Shown here piece by piece: positions 54,379 to 64,000 of a DNA stretch of 64,000 nucleotides (the stretch's first letter is position 1; each line of letters opens with the position of its first letter). The notes beneath the pieces are model-generated. The model had not been told where the DNA came from. It saw nothing but the letters and a program-made list of their open reading frames with translations, and searched no databases. The translations under genes were made by a program, and so were the position numbers. The stretch comes from Areca catechu (Eukaryota > Streptophyta > Magnoliopsida > Arecales > Arecaceae), in the NCBI GenBank assembly GCA_021397845.1, contig CM038039.1, positions 177,914,526-177,978,525 of the forward strand, given 5' to 3'.

Positions 54379-56016
54379 TGATGCAGAACAAATAAAGAGA
54401 TGCGATGCAGAAGTAAATTAAGATTAACTAATTTTTTTGTGGTTTTTATAGGTTTGTAGAAGTTGGCTTCAAATCAAAGAAAAGTTAACCTAACATTGAA
54501 AGATACTAATGTGATAATTGAAAGCACAACTTTAAGGAAACTAAATTATCAGAGTAATTCAGAAGCAACGGATCGCTGGGGGTTGAGAAACTCCCAGACC
54601 TAGGGTTTCACTCCGAGCTTTCAACATAACAGAAATAAAGAGAAGGGAAGGGTTATCTAACCAGACAATGATCTTCACAGATTTTGGTGGAAGAACTCTC
54701 CCGAGCAGATTGTTGGATCCTCGGAGTCGGATATCTTCATAATGGATCCTCCAATACTGGGCCTTTGGCGGGTTGGCTTCTCTTGAACTCAAGATCTGGA
54801 AGAGAAGAAAGACAATTGATGGAATCAGAGAGTCAAGGAAAAGATTTACCAGGTTGATGAACTTGAAGATCGAAATTGCTGAAAACTGGATTCTCCTGGA
54901 GGCTGATGTGATTTTCCTTGGAACTTGCTCTGGATCTGAAGTAGCCGGACTGGATCTGGATGAAGGTGGATGGCCTGGACTTGTAGAGAGAGAGAGGCCA
55001 TGGGAGATGGATGGATCTAGGGTTTGGTGGATGGAAAATAATGAAAGGTGGCTAGGGTTTTGGAATTTCAAGTGGCTAACCTAGGGTTTTGGATAAAGAT
55101 GGAGATCTCTCACCTCCTCAAGGCTCCAATGGAACCCGGATTACCCCCTCACGGAGCTCAACACTTAGAATAGTACGGAAGAAGAGAAACCTAGGTCACT
55201 CAACACAAGAGAATAGCAAAAATAATTTTTCTTCATTGATTTTCTAAAGTTACAAAGAGAGGTCTATTATATAGACCTAAAATTTTCTCCTAGCTTGTAC
55301 AAATTCCCATGTGGGACTAAACTCTTCCAACCCCTAGATTAGGTAGAAAATCCTCTCCCTTGGCCGACCAAGAGTCCAAAAAAAATTGGGACGGCCATAA
55401 AGGAATTGTTTTGGAACTTTTATGGCACCTCCTTTGGAGTTGGATTTGGATTTGGAGTCCTCTTCTTCTTAAGGTATTTCTTCTTTTCTTCCACTCCAAG
55501 TTAAGCTCTTTGATTTTGATTTGAACTTCAATTAGGAGTAGGTTGGATGTCCTTCTTTGATTTCTTCTCCAAGAGAAGTTTTCTTCCTTCTTTGCTTAGG
55601 TAAATTAGGCAGGTGTGGGCGCCTCCTTTAATTTAGCCTCCAATTTGATTTTTTTCTTCTTTGGATGTGGGGACCATGACACTGGGATGCCTCTATGGCG
55701 CCTCCTGGACTCTGGCATGTGCTCGGAGTGTGGCTGGGCGTGTGGCTTGGAGTGTGGCCTCCACTTGCTTGAACCTTGAGTTGATTGGAAGAGAAATGTG
55801 GCACCATTTTGGACCAAATTGAAATCACATTGGGACTTGCACCGAGTCAACATGACTCAACAAAATTTAAATGGTGACTCAAGAAAGAAATAAATAAAAT
55901 AAATAAACTGGTTGACCAGGTCAACCTTTATTACAAACCCTAATTTCTCGGGCAATGTCAATCAGAGATCCCAAATGGAGCTCTGAAGTCTTCTTCTGAG
56001 TCTGGTGCCCGCACCA
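54379..56016 (-). repeat. Chromovirus F 5' LTR
   Basis: Nearly identical to 49238-50874. The TATA-like sequence on the minus strand is at 55265-55273. A 170-codon ORF on the sense strand (54559-55071) is present in both copies but lacks a counterpart in C, so I do not call it a gene. Confidence 0.93.
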
Positions 56017-56017
56017 C

Positions 56018-56416
56018 TCATGAGTGACCTCAAGTGTGTTCCATATTTCTTTGGCTAAGGTGTATATGGAAATCTTATTAAACTCACTAGGATCTAATGC
56101 ACAATAAAGGAGATTCATTGCCTTAACATTGATCTCGGATTATTTAATGTCATTTTAGTTCCAATCCTCTTCGAGTTTTGGAATGGAGATGCCATTAACA
56201 ACAACTGAAAGAATATGAGGACCTTTATCAACAACTCTCCATAAATTGTAATCTATAGAGTGTATATATATTGTCATGCATGTTTTCCAATACGTGTAAT
56301 TTGTGCTATTAAAACAAGGAGGTCTATTTGAGGCTTGTCCCTCAACTACACTAGAACCAAGTGGGGCTACCATAGATCTTTACTCAAGGTGGTTAGACCT
56401 ATATACTGAGATCAAG
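56018..56416 (-). pseudogene. SIRE E gag, amino-terminal part
   Basis: On the minus strand: NRPPCFNSTNYTYWKTCMTIYIHSIDYNLWRVVDKGP, then NLLYCALDPSEFNKISIYTLAKEIWNTLEVTHE, the usual start of a copia gag of this class. Breaks near 56120-56155 shift or stop the frame. The reading frame then meets the left part of gag across insertion F, at 49232. Confidence 0.85.
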
Positions 56417-56428
56417 GCTCTGATACCA
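56417..56428 (-). other. SIRE E primer-binding site
   Basis: The complement of TGGTATCAGAGC, two bases from the LTR end TGTTGCCC at 56431. Confidence 0.9.
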
Positions 56429-56430
56429 CT

Positions 56431-57706
56431 TGTTGCCCAGCTAGCATCCCAAGAGGGGGGGTGAATTGGGCTTTTTTTTTAAAAAAAAAAAACTTGTCAA
56501 GATATGTGCCGATGAAACACAATTCAAGTGCTAGTATATTGAAAGTGTTTTTGTGCAATGCAATTATATGCAGTGGAAAGAAGTAAGCAATTACAAAGTA
56601 AATTAACCAAACAGAGACAAAGTAAGAAATCACAAACACAATAATTTATAGTGGTTCAGTGCACACCCAGCACCTACATCCAATCTTCAAGGTCGACTTG
56701 GAAATTCCACTATAATCTTTCTTGATTACAACCAATTAGTTTTTCGGGCTCACTAATCAAAACTCAACTTATTTTCATCGGGAATACAAGTCAAAACCCC
56801 TTTGTTTTACAAGGCTAACCAAAACCTCCATTGGTTTTCCAAGCTTATCAACAATCTAACTTGATTTTTACAAGGCTAACCAAAAACCTCTTTAGTTTTC
56901 CAAGGCTAACCAAAAACCTCTTACAAGAGAATCAAACAAATATAAGAAATACAAGTAAGCTTTCAAATAAAGGCAGATGTCTCTTTGAAGCTCTTTGTAA
57001 ATGCTTGTCTTGGAGTGGTTGAAGCCTCAATCAATGCTTGAATGGATGGACTTGAGTGCTCTTGAATGCTTTGGTGCTTGGAGGCTCATCTTCACTTGAA
57101 GGTAGATGAACTCTTAATGAATAATCAATGCAAACTCATCCTCTACTTCTCTCTTGAGTTTAAATTACTTTAAATACCTTTCCAAGCTTCAAATAGCCAT
57201 TTCTGACCAATGAAGACATGAAAATAGCTAATGGGTGCAAAAAGAGAAGTTCTGCATTTGAAAAAACTAGCCATTACTATTTTGCAGACTTCAAGTGTCG
57301 ACACTTTAGGTCATGAGTCGACATTTAGGTCGACACTTCACTTCTATGAGTCGACACATAGTTTAAAAATTGTCCCTTGAAGCTCTGTAGAAATCTCAAG
57401 TGAGTCGACATTTTTTCTATTGAGTCAACACTTGAGTCGACACTTTTTCTGGTGAGCCGACACTTGAGAAAAATCTCTGAATTTAGCATGTTATGTATAA
57501 CTTTTATCTCAGGCCTTGAGTCGACACTTGAGTTGATACATGAGTCGACACTTCAGGTGTGCTAGCTGAAACTTTATTCTGCGTATCAGCTGAAACACCT
57601 GTGAGTCGACACTTTGATCTTCAAGAGTCGACACTTGATCGAAACTGACTTAAAACCTAACTGAAACACTGTTGAATTTTCTTCAAACATCAAACTTGAG
57701 TTCCTC
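56431..57706 (-). repeat. SIRE E 5' LTR, interrupted by element G
   Basis: It aligns with 36535 to about 37826 of the 3' LTR, including the tandem repeat (56800-56930) and the GTCGAC cluster (57290-57640). The sequence stops at GTTCCTC, and G starts. In the other LTR the same place reads GTTCCTCCAAG, so the rest lies to the right of G, outside the window. Confidence 0.9.
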
Positions 57707-59200
57707 TGGTGCAGGCACCATAGCTTAGAAAAGAATTCAATCCAGTTTAATCAAGCCAGATTCAATATGGATTTCAGTAGATTAAATTTAGTCTACTTTT
57801 GTTTACAATTTTACTTCTTTTGAATATGAGTCCTGTAAATAGGATAGTTTATTTCTGTATTTGAGTTTGATTCCTGTAAGTAGGATTAGGTTTGTGCTAA
57901 TTTGATCTTTTAAGTCAAATTAGGTGTAATTTGACTTTGTAATTAGTTAATTCCCTAAGTTGGTCTAAGAAGAGTTTACTTTGGGTTCAAAATCAAAGCT
58001 AGAAGACTTGGAGAATGGGTGCAACAAATCACTTCTACCTACCTTGACATGGAGGATGCCACATCATCACATGCAAGTGGATGCCAAGTCATCTCCAAAG
58101 GCCACATGGAAGGACACCTAAGTTGCCACCTCACCTCTCTTGGGCGCCCACATTTGAATTCAAAAACAAGCCAACCGACCACTATTCTCTCCTTATTCCA
58201 AGCAAGGATCAAGGTGGCTTCAACTCTCCTCCCACATAGCAAGGAACTTTCCATGATTCTCTCCTTGTATTTTGGAATTTCAAAATTGTAGTAGAGGCTT
58301 ATAAAAAGCTCTCCAAACCCTTCTTATAAGCAATTATCTATGAAAGAAATCAAAGAGTTTTCTTTTCAACTTGTATTATGCAATATGTCCTCCGAGAAAG
58401 AGTGGGTGAGTGACCCAAAAACACCATCCTTTAGCCATCCTAGTATTCCCCTACATCCATCAAAATTCTAGCTAGAAGATGCCTCATCACCATCCTAAGA
58501 AGGTCATCCAAATTCCAACCAAGTCTTCTTCATCATTGCCACTCTACAAGGATGCCTATTCCAATCTTCAAGCAAGCTTCTATAGCAGATTTTTGACATC
58601 ATCCCTTGCTTTCATGGGATGCCAACTCCAGTTGCAATTCAAGGATTTCAAGATGAATGCAGTCCAGACACTGAATGGAGCCAATTGATCTCCTCCAACT
58701 CCATCCACTCCAATCATATTATTGAAGCTTTATTAATTTTCACTCTTCTTTTCATCTCAAGTCACTAATCCCTTTTCTTTCTAGGGTTCCCTAAGTTTAT
58801 GAGTCGACAAGGAAGTTGGTCTTACCCTTGGGACCTTTCAAGCCAGAAGTCTATATCTCTGGAGGTGATAGTTTTCGAGTACCAATCTCCATTCGGGGAG
58901 TGCTGAAATTGAATTCTTTTAATGGCATAAGACATCAATTTTGGTAAGAAAACACTCCTTATTTCTTAAGTTTGAATAGTTGAATGGTCTATGCCCTAGA
59001 TAGGATGGTTTCTTCATGCCTTAGTTCCAATCTTCATGGATGAATATGCAGCCCTAGTTTGAGTTATTCCCTTATTTAGTTTTTCCTTCATATGACTCTT
59101 TACCATTTTGTGTTTGAATAAAGTTTATTCTTGTAGGGATCATTGCTCAACAAATTAAATCACACACTAAATTAAAATTCATTCATCTCATTCCACATCA
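57707..59200 (+). repeat. Element G 5' LTR
   Basis: It starts TGGTGCAGGCACCA and ends TTCCACATCA, 1494 bases. TATAAAAA at 58300-58307 is the probable TATA box. The 3' partner is outside the window. Confidence 0.85.
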
Positions 59201-59204
59201 AATT

Positions 59205-59216
59205 TGGTACCGGATC
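59205..59216 (+). other. Element G primer-binding site, mutated
   Basis: TGGTACCGGATC stands where TGGTATCAGAGC is expected, four bases after the LTR. Several mismatches would weaken tRNA pairing. Confidence 0.65.
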
Positions 59217-60342
59217 ATGGTTGCATTAGTAGCATAGTCTTCATACTTGCTATGTATTTTTTTCTTTTAAATCCAATCCGGATCTAAGGTTCATGCCTCC
59301 TGAGTGGGTGTACACCAGTACACTGTCACGACCCATGGGAACAATGAGCCACGGCCGGACGTGAATCCTTAGGTTGAAGTTTTGGTATTTGAATTCCATT
59401 GCATGTTTATTTCTGTTTGCTGAATTTTGTGTTAGGGATTGAAACTTAGGACTATTTCACCATCAAGATTTCACTATTTTAACCTGATTTTTGCATCAAT
59501 TAATCTCCACTTAATCCAATGTTTACTGTAATTTTTGTGAGATTTTACTGATTTAAAAATGGAGTGATATCTGCCTACGAAATCAACCCTAGCTAAGTTT
59601 TTATCTGCTAATTCTACATTGATAGTCTGAACTTGAATCTGATTCACCAATCAATCTTTGCTATTTTCATCTGATTTTTACACTGTTTATTCTCTGATTA
59701 GCCCTCCATATTTCATTTATTTTTTCATGATTTTATAAATTAAAATAATAATAAAATTATATAAACAAAATAGGCCTGCTAAAAATTCTGTATGTGCTGT
59801 TAAACTGAATTCATAATCACATCCAAAACCCCAATCCCAAGCCATTTTTTTTTGGTCATTAATCAACTAAAGTTCAAACTGTCACTTCATAAAACACAAA
59901 AAGCTATTGCATTCATTTTAATCTATTTAAGGGCGTCAATATCATAAGATAAGAGAAGGAGGTCATTACCTTTCCTTAGCCCAAAAATAACCAACCACAT
60001 GTTGCATCAAACCCAAGCCTTTTAATTAAAATTGAGTAGCAACCTAATTAGAACTAGGGACACCAACGAGTCAAGCTTAATTACTGTGTTGAGACTAGTG
60101 TAAATCATTGCTTCATCTACTCCTGGAAAGTGGTGTCTAAGGCTAGGGGTCCAAAGGCAATTGCCTTAAGAGGATTTGTGGTTCTTTAATTGGGTCCTCG
60201 CGAAAGCGTGGGTGGGCCTCCCACAATCCCACCTCTTACCTGGCCATTTGAAAGGGTATTTATAGTCTTGGTCTATACTAATTCAATTCATACTACATTG
60301 GACTTCAAGGTCTAGCAAACCCTAGATCGAATTTTGTATTGA
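59217..60342 (+). other. Element G leader
   Basis: Non-coding. It contains a segment (59930-60070) homologous to the leaders of A, C and F, including the hairpin below. Confidence 0.7.
59951..59977 (+). other. Conserved leader hairpin (G)
   Basis: AAGAGAAGG and CCTTTCCTT flank the 9-nt loop AGGTCATTA. Eight of nine positions can pair. Relative to C, one G-C pair is replaced by A-T on both arms. Confidence 0.6.
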
Positions 60343-61509
60343 ATGACTACTAGATCAGGAACTCCATATCAGCATTCACTTGACCATCCCAGTTCTTCCA
60401 TGGATCCTAATCTAGAAACCCTAATGAGAACTATGACTGAGCAGTTCAAGCAATTGAACACTAGATTTGATCAAATGAAAGAGAGGATAGGAACCCTTGA
60501 AGAGACCCATTTGACTCCTACTAAACCACAATCACCCCGTTTGCCACTAATCCATCCTAGAGTCCAATGCCAGGAATATACTCCTGACCAACATCCAAGG
60601 AGAGTTCATCATGATTATGTTGACCAGGATGAAAGGGCCCTTAGAAATATTCATCTAGATGCACCCACATTTGATGGAAACTTGGATCCTAAGGTGTATA
60701 TAGACTGGAAGGGTGATATGGACCAATATTTTGATTGGTATGAAATGTTGGAAGATAGGAAATTTAAGTTTGCCAAACATAGATTGGTCCGTCAGGCTAG
60801 ATTATATTGGGGTAATGTTGAACGCATGAGCCGACAGAGGGGTGACATGCCCATAGCCACTTGGAGAGCTATGAAGGTGAAATTTAGGGAGAAGTATTTA
60901 CAAATGTCCTATGAACAGAGACTCTTAAATCAATGGCAATGATTAACTCAAGGAAATAAGAAAGTATCTGAGTATATTGCCATGTTCGATGAGTTCGTGA
61001 TGAGATGTAACATGGTCGAGTCTGAAGTAGCAACCTTGTCTAGGTTTAGAGCAAGTCTGCATGAGGAGATCCAGAGAGAACTATTTTTGATAGAAGTCCA
61101 TGACCTAGATCAAGCCTACTAGGTTGTTAAGGACAGTGAGAGATTCCAGAGGAGATCATTATTTTGCTGACCTGAGCCCACTAGGATTAATTTCCCTGGA
61201 AGTTGGCCTAGCCAAAACCCAAGCCCATTCAACAGACCCAATCCTACTACTCCAGTAGCCCATAAAGATGACAAAGGAAAAAGCCTTGAAGTTCGACGAG
61301 GAGGTTGTGTCCATTGCTTTAGGTGTCGTAAGGAAGGTCATATTGCAAGCCAATATCCCAACAGAGCGCTACACATAAGAGAAATAGATGAGAAGGTCCC
61401 CGAACCCGTAAAAGATTGCGAGGAAGAGGTCTATGAGGCCATAGAGAACCTAGCTGATGAGTATGAAGGGGATGAAGAGATCATAGACTCATCTGAATTC
61501 CTAGGAGTT
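60343..61509 (+). pseudogene. Element G gag
   Basis: It begins MTTRSGTPYQHSLDHP, with a helical amino-terminus (RTMTEQFKQLNTRFDQMKERIGTLEE). The capsid (retrotransposon gag) domain has FDGNLDPKVYIDWKGDMDQYFDWYEM, KFKFAKHRLVRQARLYW and WRAMKVKFREKYLQ. After TGA at 60940 the frame continues with KKVSEYIAMFDEFVMRC, then TAG at 61120 and TGA at 61168. The zinc knuckle reads CFRCRKEGHIASQY, with its last Cys changed to Tyr. The acidic linker LADEYEGDEE is the sequence shared with the chimeric ORFs of A, C and F. Confidence 0.88.
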
Positions 61510-62094
61510 GTGAGATGTATCTTGACCTTGGGTAAGGAACAAGAAGATTGGCGTAGGACCAACATCCTACAAACTTTTGTTAAAATAGAGGAAAAAGTCT
61601 ACAAGATTATCTTAGATACCGGAAGTTGTGTCAACGCTATATCAACTAGTACGGTCAAGAACTTAGGATTGCCCACTGTGCCCCATCCCAACCCATATAA
61701 GTTATCCTGGATAGATTCGACCTTGATTCCCATCAAATTTAGGTGCCAAGTCACAATCCGAATCCAGTCCTACCAAGAAAAGGTTTGGTGTGATGTTCTT
61801 CCCATGGGGGTAAGCAGCATCGTATTAGGACGACCATGGTTATATGACCATGATGCTATACTCTATGGTAGCTCTAATTCTTGTGCTTTTACTTATAATG
61901 GGAAAAAGATTGTAATCAATTCTTCACCACCTAAGGACCAAATTAAGAGAGGATTAAGTCCCTTGAAGGATAAGAAACAAGGGCTAAACTTGATTAGTGC
62001 TAAGGAATTGGAACAGGAGATTAGTGGTGGTTCCCCCGTGTGGATTTTGATAGTTAAGGAAACCCAGGACCAACCCCATAAGGAACAACCCTAG
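61510..62094 (+). pseudogene. Element G protease
   Basis: Open between in-frame stops. It contains the aspartic protease signature IILDTGSCVNAIS at about 61607-61645, then SSIVLGRPWLYDHDAILYG, the typical flap-side block of plant Ty3/gypsy protease. Continues the gag frame and leads to RT past TAG at 62092. Confidence 0.85.
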
Positions 62095-63440
62095 GAAGTG
62101 TTAAGGTTTCTAGAGGAGTTTCAAGACATATTTCTAGAGGACATTCCTAATCACCTTCCACCCTTGAGAGACATTCAACATGCAATAGATTTTATCCCAG
62201 GATCGACATTACCAAACCTTCCCCATTATAGAATGAACCCTTCAAAACACTCTGAGTTACAATGTCAAGTTGGAGAACTTCTCTAAAAGGGATTCATTAG
62301 AGAGAGCATAAGCCCATGTGTAGTACCAGCCCTTCTAGCACTTAAGAAAGATGTCACATGGAGAATGTGTGTAGATAGTAGGGCCATAAATAAAATCACC
62401 ATTAAGTACCATTTTTCTATTCCCTGTTTAGACGACCTGTTGGATATGATGGCCGAAGCAAAGATTTTCTCCAAAATTGATCTTAAGAGTGGCTATCATC
62501 AAGTAAGAATTAGGCCCGGGGATGAATGGAAGATTGCTTTCAAAATCAAAGATGGTCTATATGAGTGGGTAGTAATGCCTTTCGGTCTGTCCAATGCACC
62601 TAGTACCTTCATGAGAATCATGACCCAGGTTTTAAGGACATTCATAGGGAAATTTGTAATGGTCTACTTTGATGACATTCTCTACAGTAGAACAAAGAAA
62701 GACCACTTGGATCATCTTAGGCAAGTTTGCCAAGCCCTTAGACAAGATAGTCTCTATGCCAACCATAAGAAATGTGAATTCATGATCCATAGAGTTATCT
62801 TTCTAGGATTCATTGTCAACACTGAAAGGATGTTTGCCAACCCCGAAAAGGTCAAGTCCATAGTCGAGTGGCCCGTACCCAAGAGCATCCATGATGTTCG
62901 TAGTTTCGATGGTTTATCCACCTTCTATAGGAGATTCATTCGAGAATTCAGCATAATAGAGGCACCCATTACTAACTGCATTAGGAAGGGAACATTTGAA
63001 TGGACAAAACTTGCTGATAGATCCTTCCTAGAAATAAAAAAGAAAATGACACAAGCACCTATTTTGAGGTTACCCAATTTTTCAAAGGTATTTGAGGTTG
63101 CTTGTGATGCGTCTATAGTAGGAATTGAAGGGGTTTTGAGTCAAGAAGGTCTTCCAGTGGCATTTTTTAGTGAAAAATTGAATGAGGCAAGGATGAGATA
63201 CTTGACATATGATAGGGAATTATATGCTGTAGTTCAGGCTTTGAGGTATTAGAGACATTACTTACTACCGTAGAAATTTTTTCTTTATTTCGATCATGAA
63301 GCCTTACGATTCCTTAATTTCCAAAAGAAACTGAGCCCTAGGCACGAAAAATGGATAGAATTCATCCAAGCATATACCTTTGTCCGGACACACCATGCCG
63401 TCACTGAAAATAGGATTGTAGATGCACTGAGCCGACGATC
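62095..63440 (+). pseudogene. Element G reverse transcriptase and RNase H
   Basis: RT begins with FLEEFQDIFLEDIP...LPPLRDIQHAIDFIPG. It includes WRMCVDSRAINKITIKYHF, FSKIDLKSGYHQVRI, MPFGLSNAPSTFMRIM and the active site YFDDILYS at about 62668. The connection KIFEV-type segment leads to RNase H, with EVACDASIVGIEGVLSQ and RMRYLTYDRELYAVVQALRY. Stops are TAA at 62284 and TAG at 63250 and 63271. Past them, KWIEFIQAYTFV and ENRIVDALSRR complete RNase H. All motifs are in one frame. Confidence 0.88.
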
Positions 63441-64000
63441 CATGCTGTTGACCACAGTTAGCACCAAAGTTGTACGGATTGATAAATTAAGAGAAGAGTA
63501 CCCAAAGTGTCCAGATTTTAGTAGCATTTATCAATCCCTCCAACAAGGACCATTTAGTGTACATAGTGACTATACTCTCCTAGATGGATTCCTTTTCAAA
63601 GGGAATAAATTATGTATACCCCAAACATCCATCCAAGAATTTTTGATCTGAGAAGTTCATGCTTGAGGCCTAGCCAGCCATTTTGGAAGAAATAAGACCA
63701 TCCTAGTGGTAGAAGATCAATTTGTTTGGCCTTGTCATAAGAGGAATGTAAGTCAAGTTGTAACGTAATGTCGAACCTGTGCTGTTGCCAAATAGCAAAA
63801 GTAGAACACTAGCTTTTACACTCATCTACCAGTCCCTGATTATCCATGGCAGGATCTTAGTATGGACTTTGTACTAGGACTCCCAAAGACCTCTAGGAGA
63901 CATGATTCCATCTTCATTATAGTCGATCGATTTTCTAAGATGGCCCACTTCATCCCATGTTCCAAAACCTTAGATGCTTCAAAAATGGCCAAACTTTTCC
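63441..64000 (+). pseudogene. Element G integrase, start
   Basis: It holds the amino-terminal HHCC finger (EVHA, SHFG, CRTCAV) with stops at 63649, 63664, 63766, 63793 and 63802. The core then starts with SMDFVLGLPKT, containing the first catalytic Asp, followed by FIIVDRFSKMAHFIPC. It runs off the window; a chromodomain would lie beyond it. Confidence 0.85.

Larger units (their letters stand above)
49238..56016 (-). mobile_element. Chromovirus F, young non-autonomous element
   Basis: The LTRs are 49238-50874 and 54379-56016. The perfect target duplication CTCAT lies at 49233-49237 and 56017-56021. By eye the LTRs differ by about five substitutions, all G/A, and one single-base indel, so the insertion is recent. 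Internal content is as in C: leader hairpins, chimeric ORF, integrase tail with chromodomain, and no pol enzymes. It splits the gag of SIRE element E. Confidence 0.95.
36535..57706 (-). mobile_element. SIRE/Maximus-type copia element E with three nested insertions
   Basis: On the minus strand, right to left, the order is 5' LTR (56431-57706, cut by G), primer site, gag amino-terminus, insertion F, rest of gag, protease, integrase, RT, RNase H, envelope-position ORF (split by a non-autonomous element) and 3' LTR (36535-38027). The left flank CATGG (36530-36534) should recur at the right end outside the window. Unlike the copia at 11680, this one has frameshifts as well as stops. Confidence 0.9.
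57707..64000 (+). mobile_element. Ty3/gypsy element G, autonomous type, 5' part
   Basis: It has an LTR, a primer site, a leader, and gag, protease, RT, RNase H and integrase in the order of Ty3/gypsy. The window ends in the integrase core. It shares the LTR-terminal palindrome and leader hairpin with A, C and F. The left flank TCCTC (57702-57706) should recur right of the element. One frame is kept from 60343 to the window end with twelve in-frame stops and no frameshift. Confidence 0.92.

Noticed and set aside
54559..55071. 170-codon ORF in the F LTR, also at 49417-49929, as a gene
   Set aside because: It is identical only because the two LTRs are nearly identical. The corresponding LTRs of C lack the start and frame, and there is no recognisable motif.
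59280..59360. Possible host gene start in the G leader
   Set aside because: The stretch lies between the primer site and gag of G and has no coding signal; it is retroelement leader.

Overview
The window is plant nuclear DNA made almost wholly of LTR retrotransposons nested in one another. I found no host protein gene, tRNA, rRNA or organellar segment. Diagnostic signs are initiator-Met primer-binding sites (TGGTATCAGAGC), plant Ty1/copia and Ty3/gypsy protein motifs, SIRE/Maximus-type LTR ends and integrase chromodomains. A repeat-rich, heterochromatic region of a large plant genome is likely. A monocot such as a palm is my guess from the style of the elements, with low confidence.

Left stack (1-11.7 kb). 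A minus-strand chromovirus LTR (1-802) interrupts the 5' LTR of chromovirus A (803-5698, +). A lies in the 3' part of a SIRE-type copia (5699-9029, +), which lies in chromovirus B (9031 to about 11575, +). The left halves of the outer elements are outside the window.

Middle (11.7-36.5 kb). A copia element (11680-27749, +; target duplication GATCA/GATCC) has decayed almost only by in-frame stops. Its RNase H region is split by chromovirus C (18075-25131, +). To the right are a minus-strand SIRE-like remnant (27750-30581) and a very old minus-strand copia (30582-36534).

Right stack (36.5-64 kb). A minus-strand SIRE-type copia, E (36535-57706 and beyond), carries three later insertions. These are a 3.4-kb non-autonomous LTR element (39611-43046, 682-bp LTRs) in its envelope-position ORF, young chromovirus F (49238-56016, minus, perfect CTCAT duplication) in its gag, and autonomous-type gypsy element G (57707 to the end, +) in its LTR.

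The most unusual content is a family of non-autonomous chromoviruses (A, B, C, F). In each, protease, reverse transcriptase, RNase H and most of integrase are absent. A conserved long ORF of unknown function sits between the gag amino-terminus/zinc knuckle and the integrase tail with its chromodomain. The family shares with G a leader RNA hairpin showing compensatory changes and an LTR-terminal palindrome, so G-like elements are the natural candidates to supply enzymes in trans. In A, B, C and F the chromodomain reading frame runs through the polypurine tract into the LTR, and the palindrome is part of the coding sequence.
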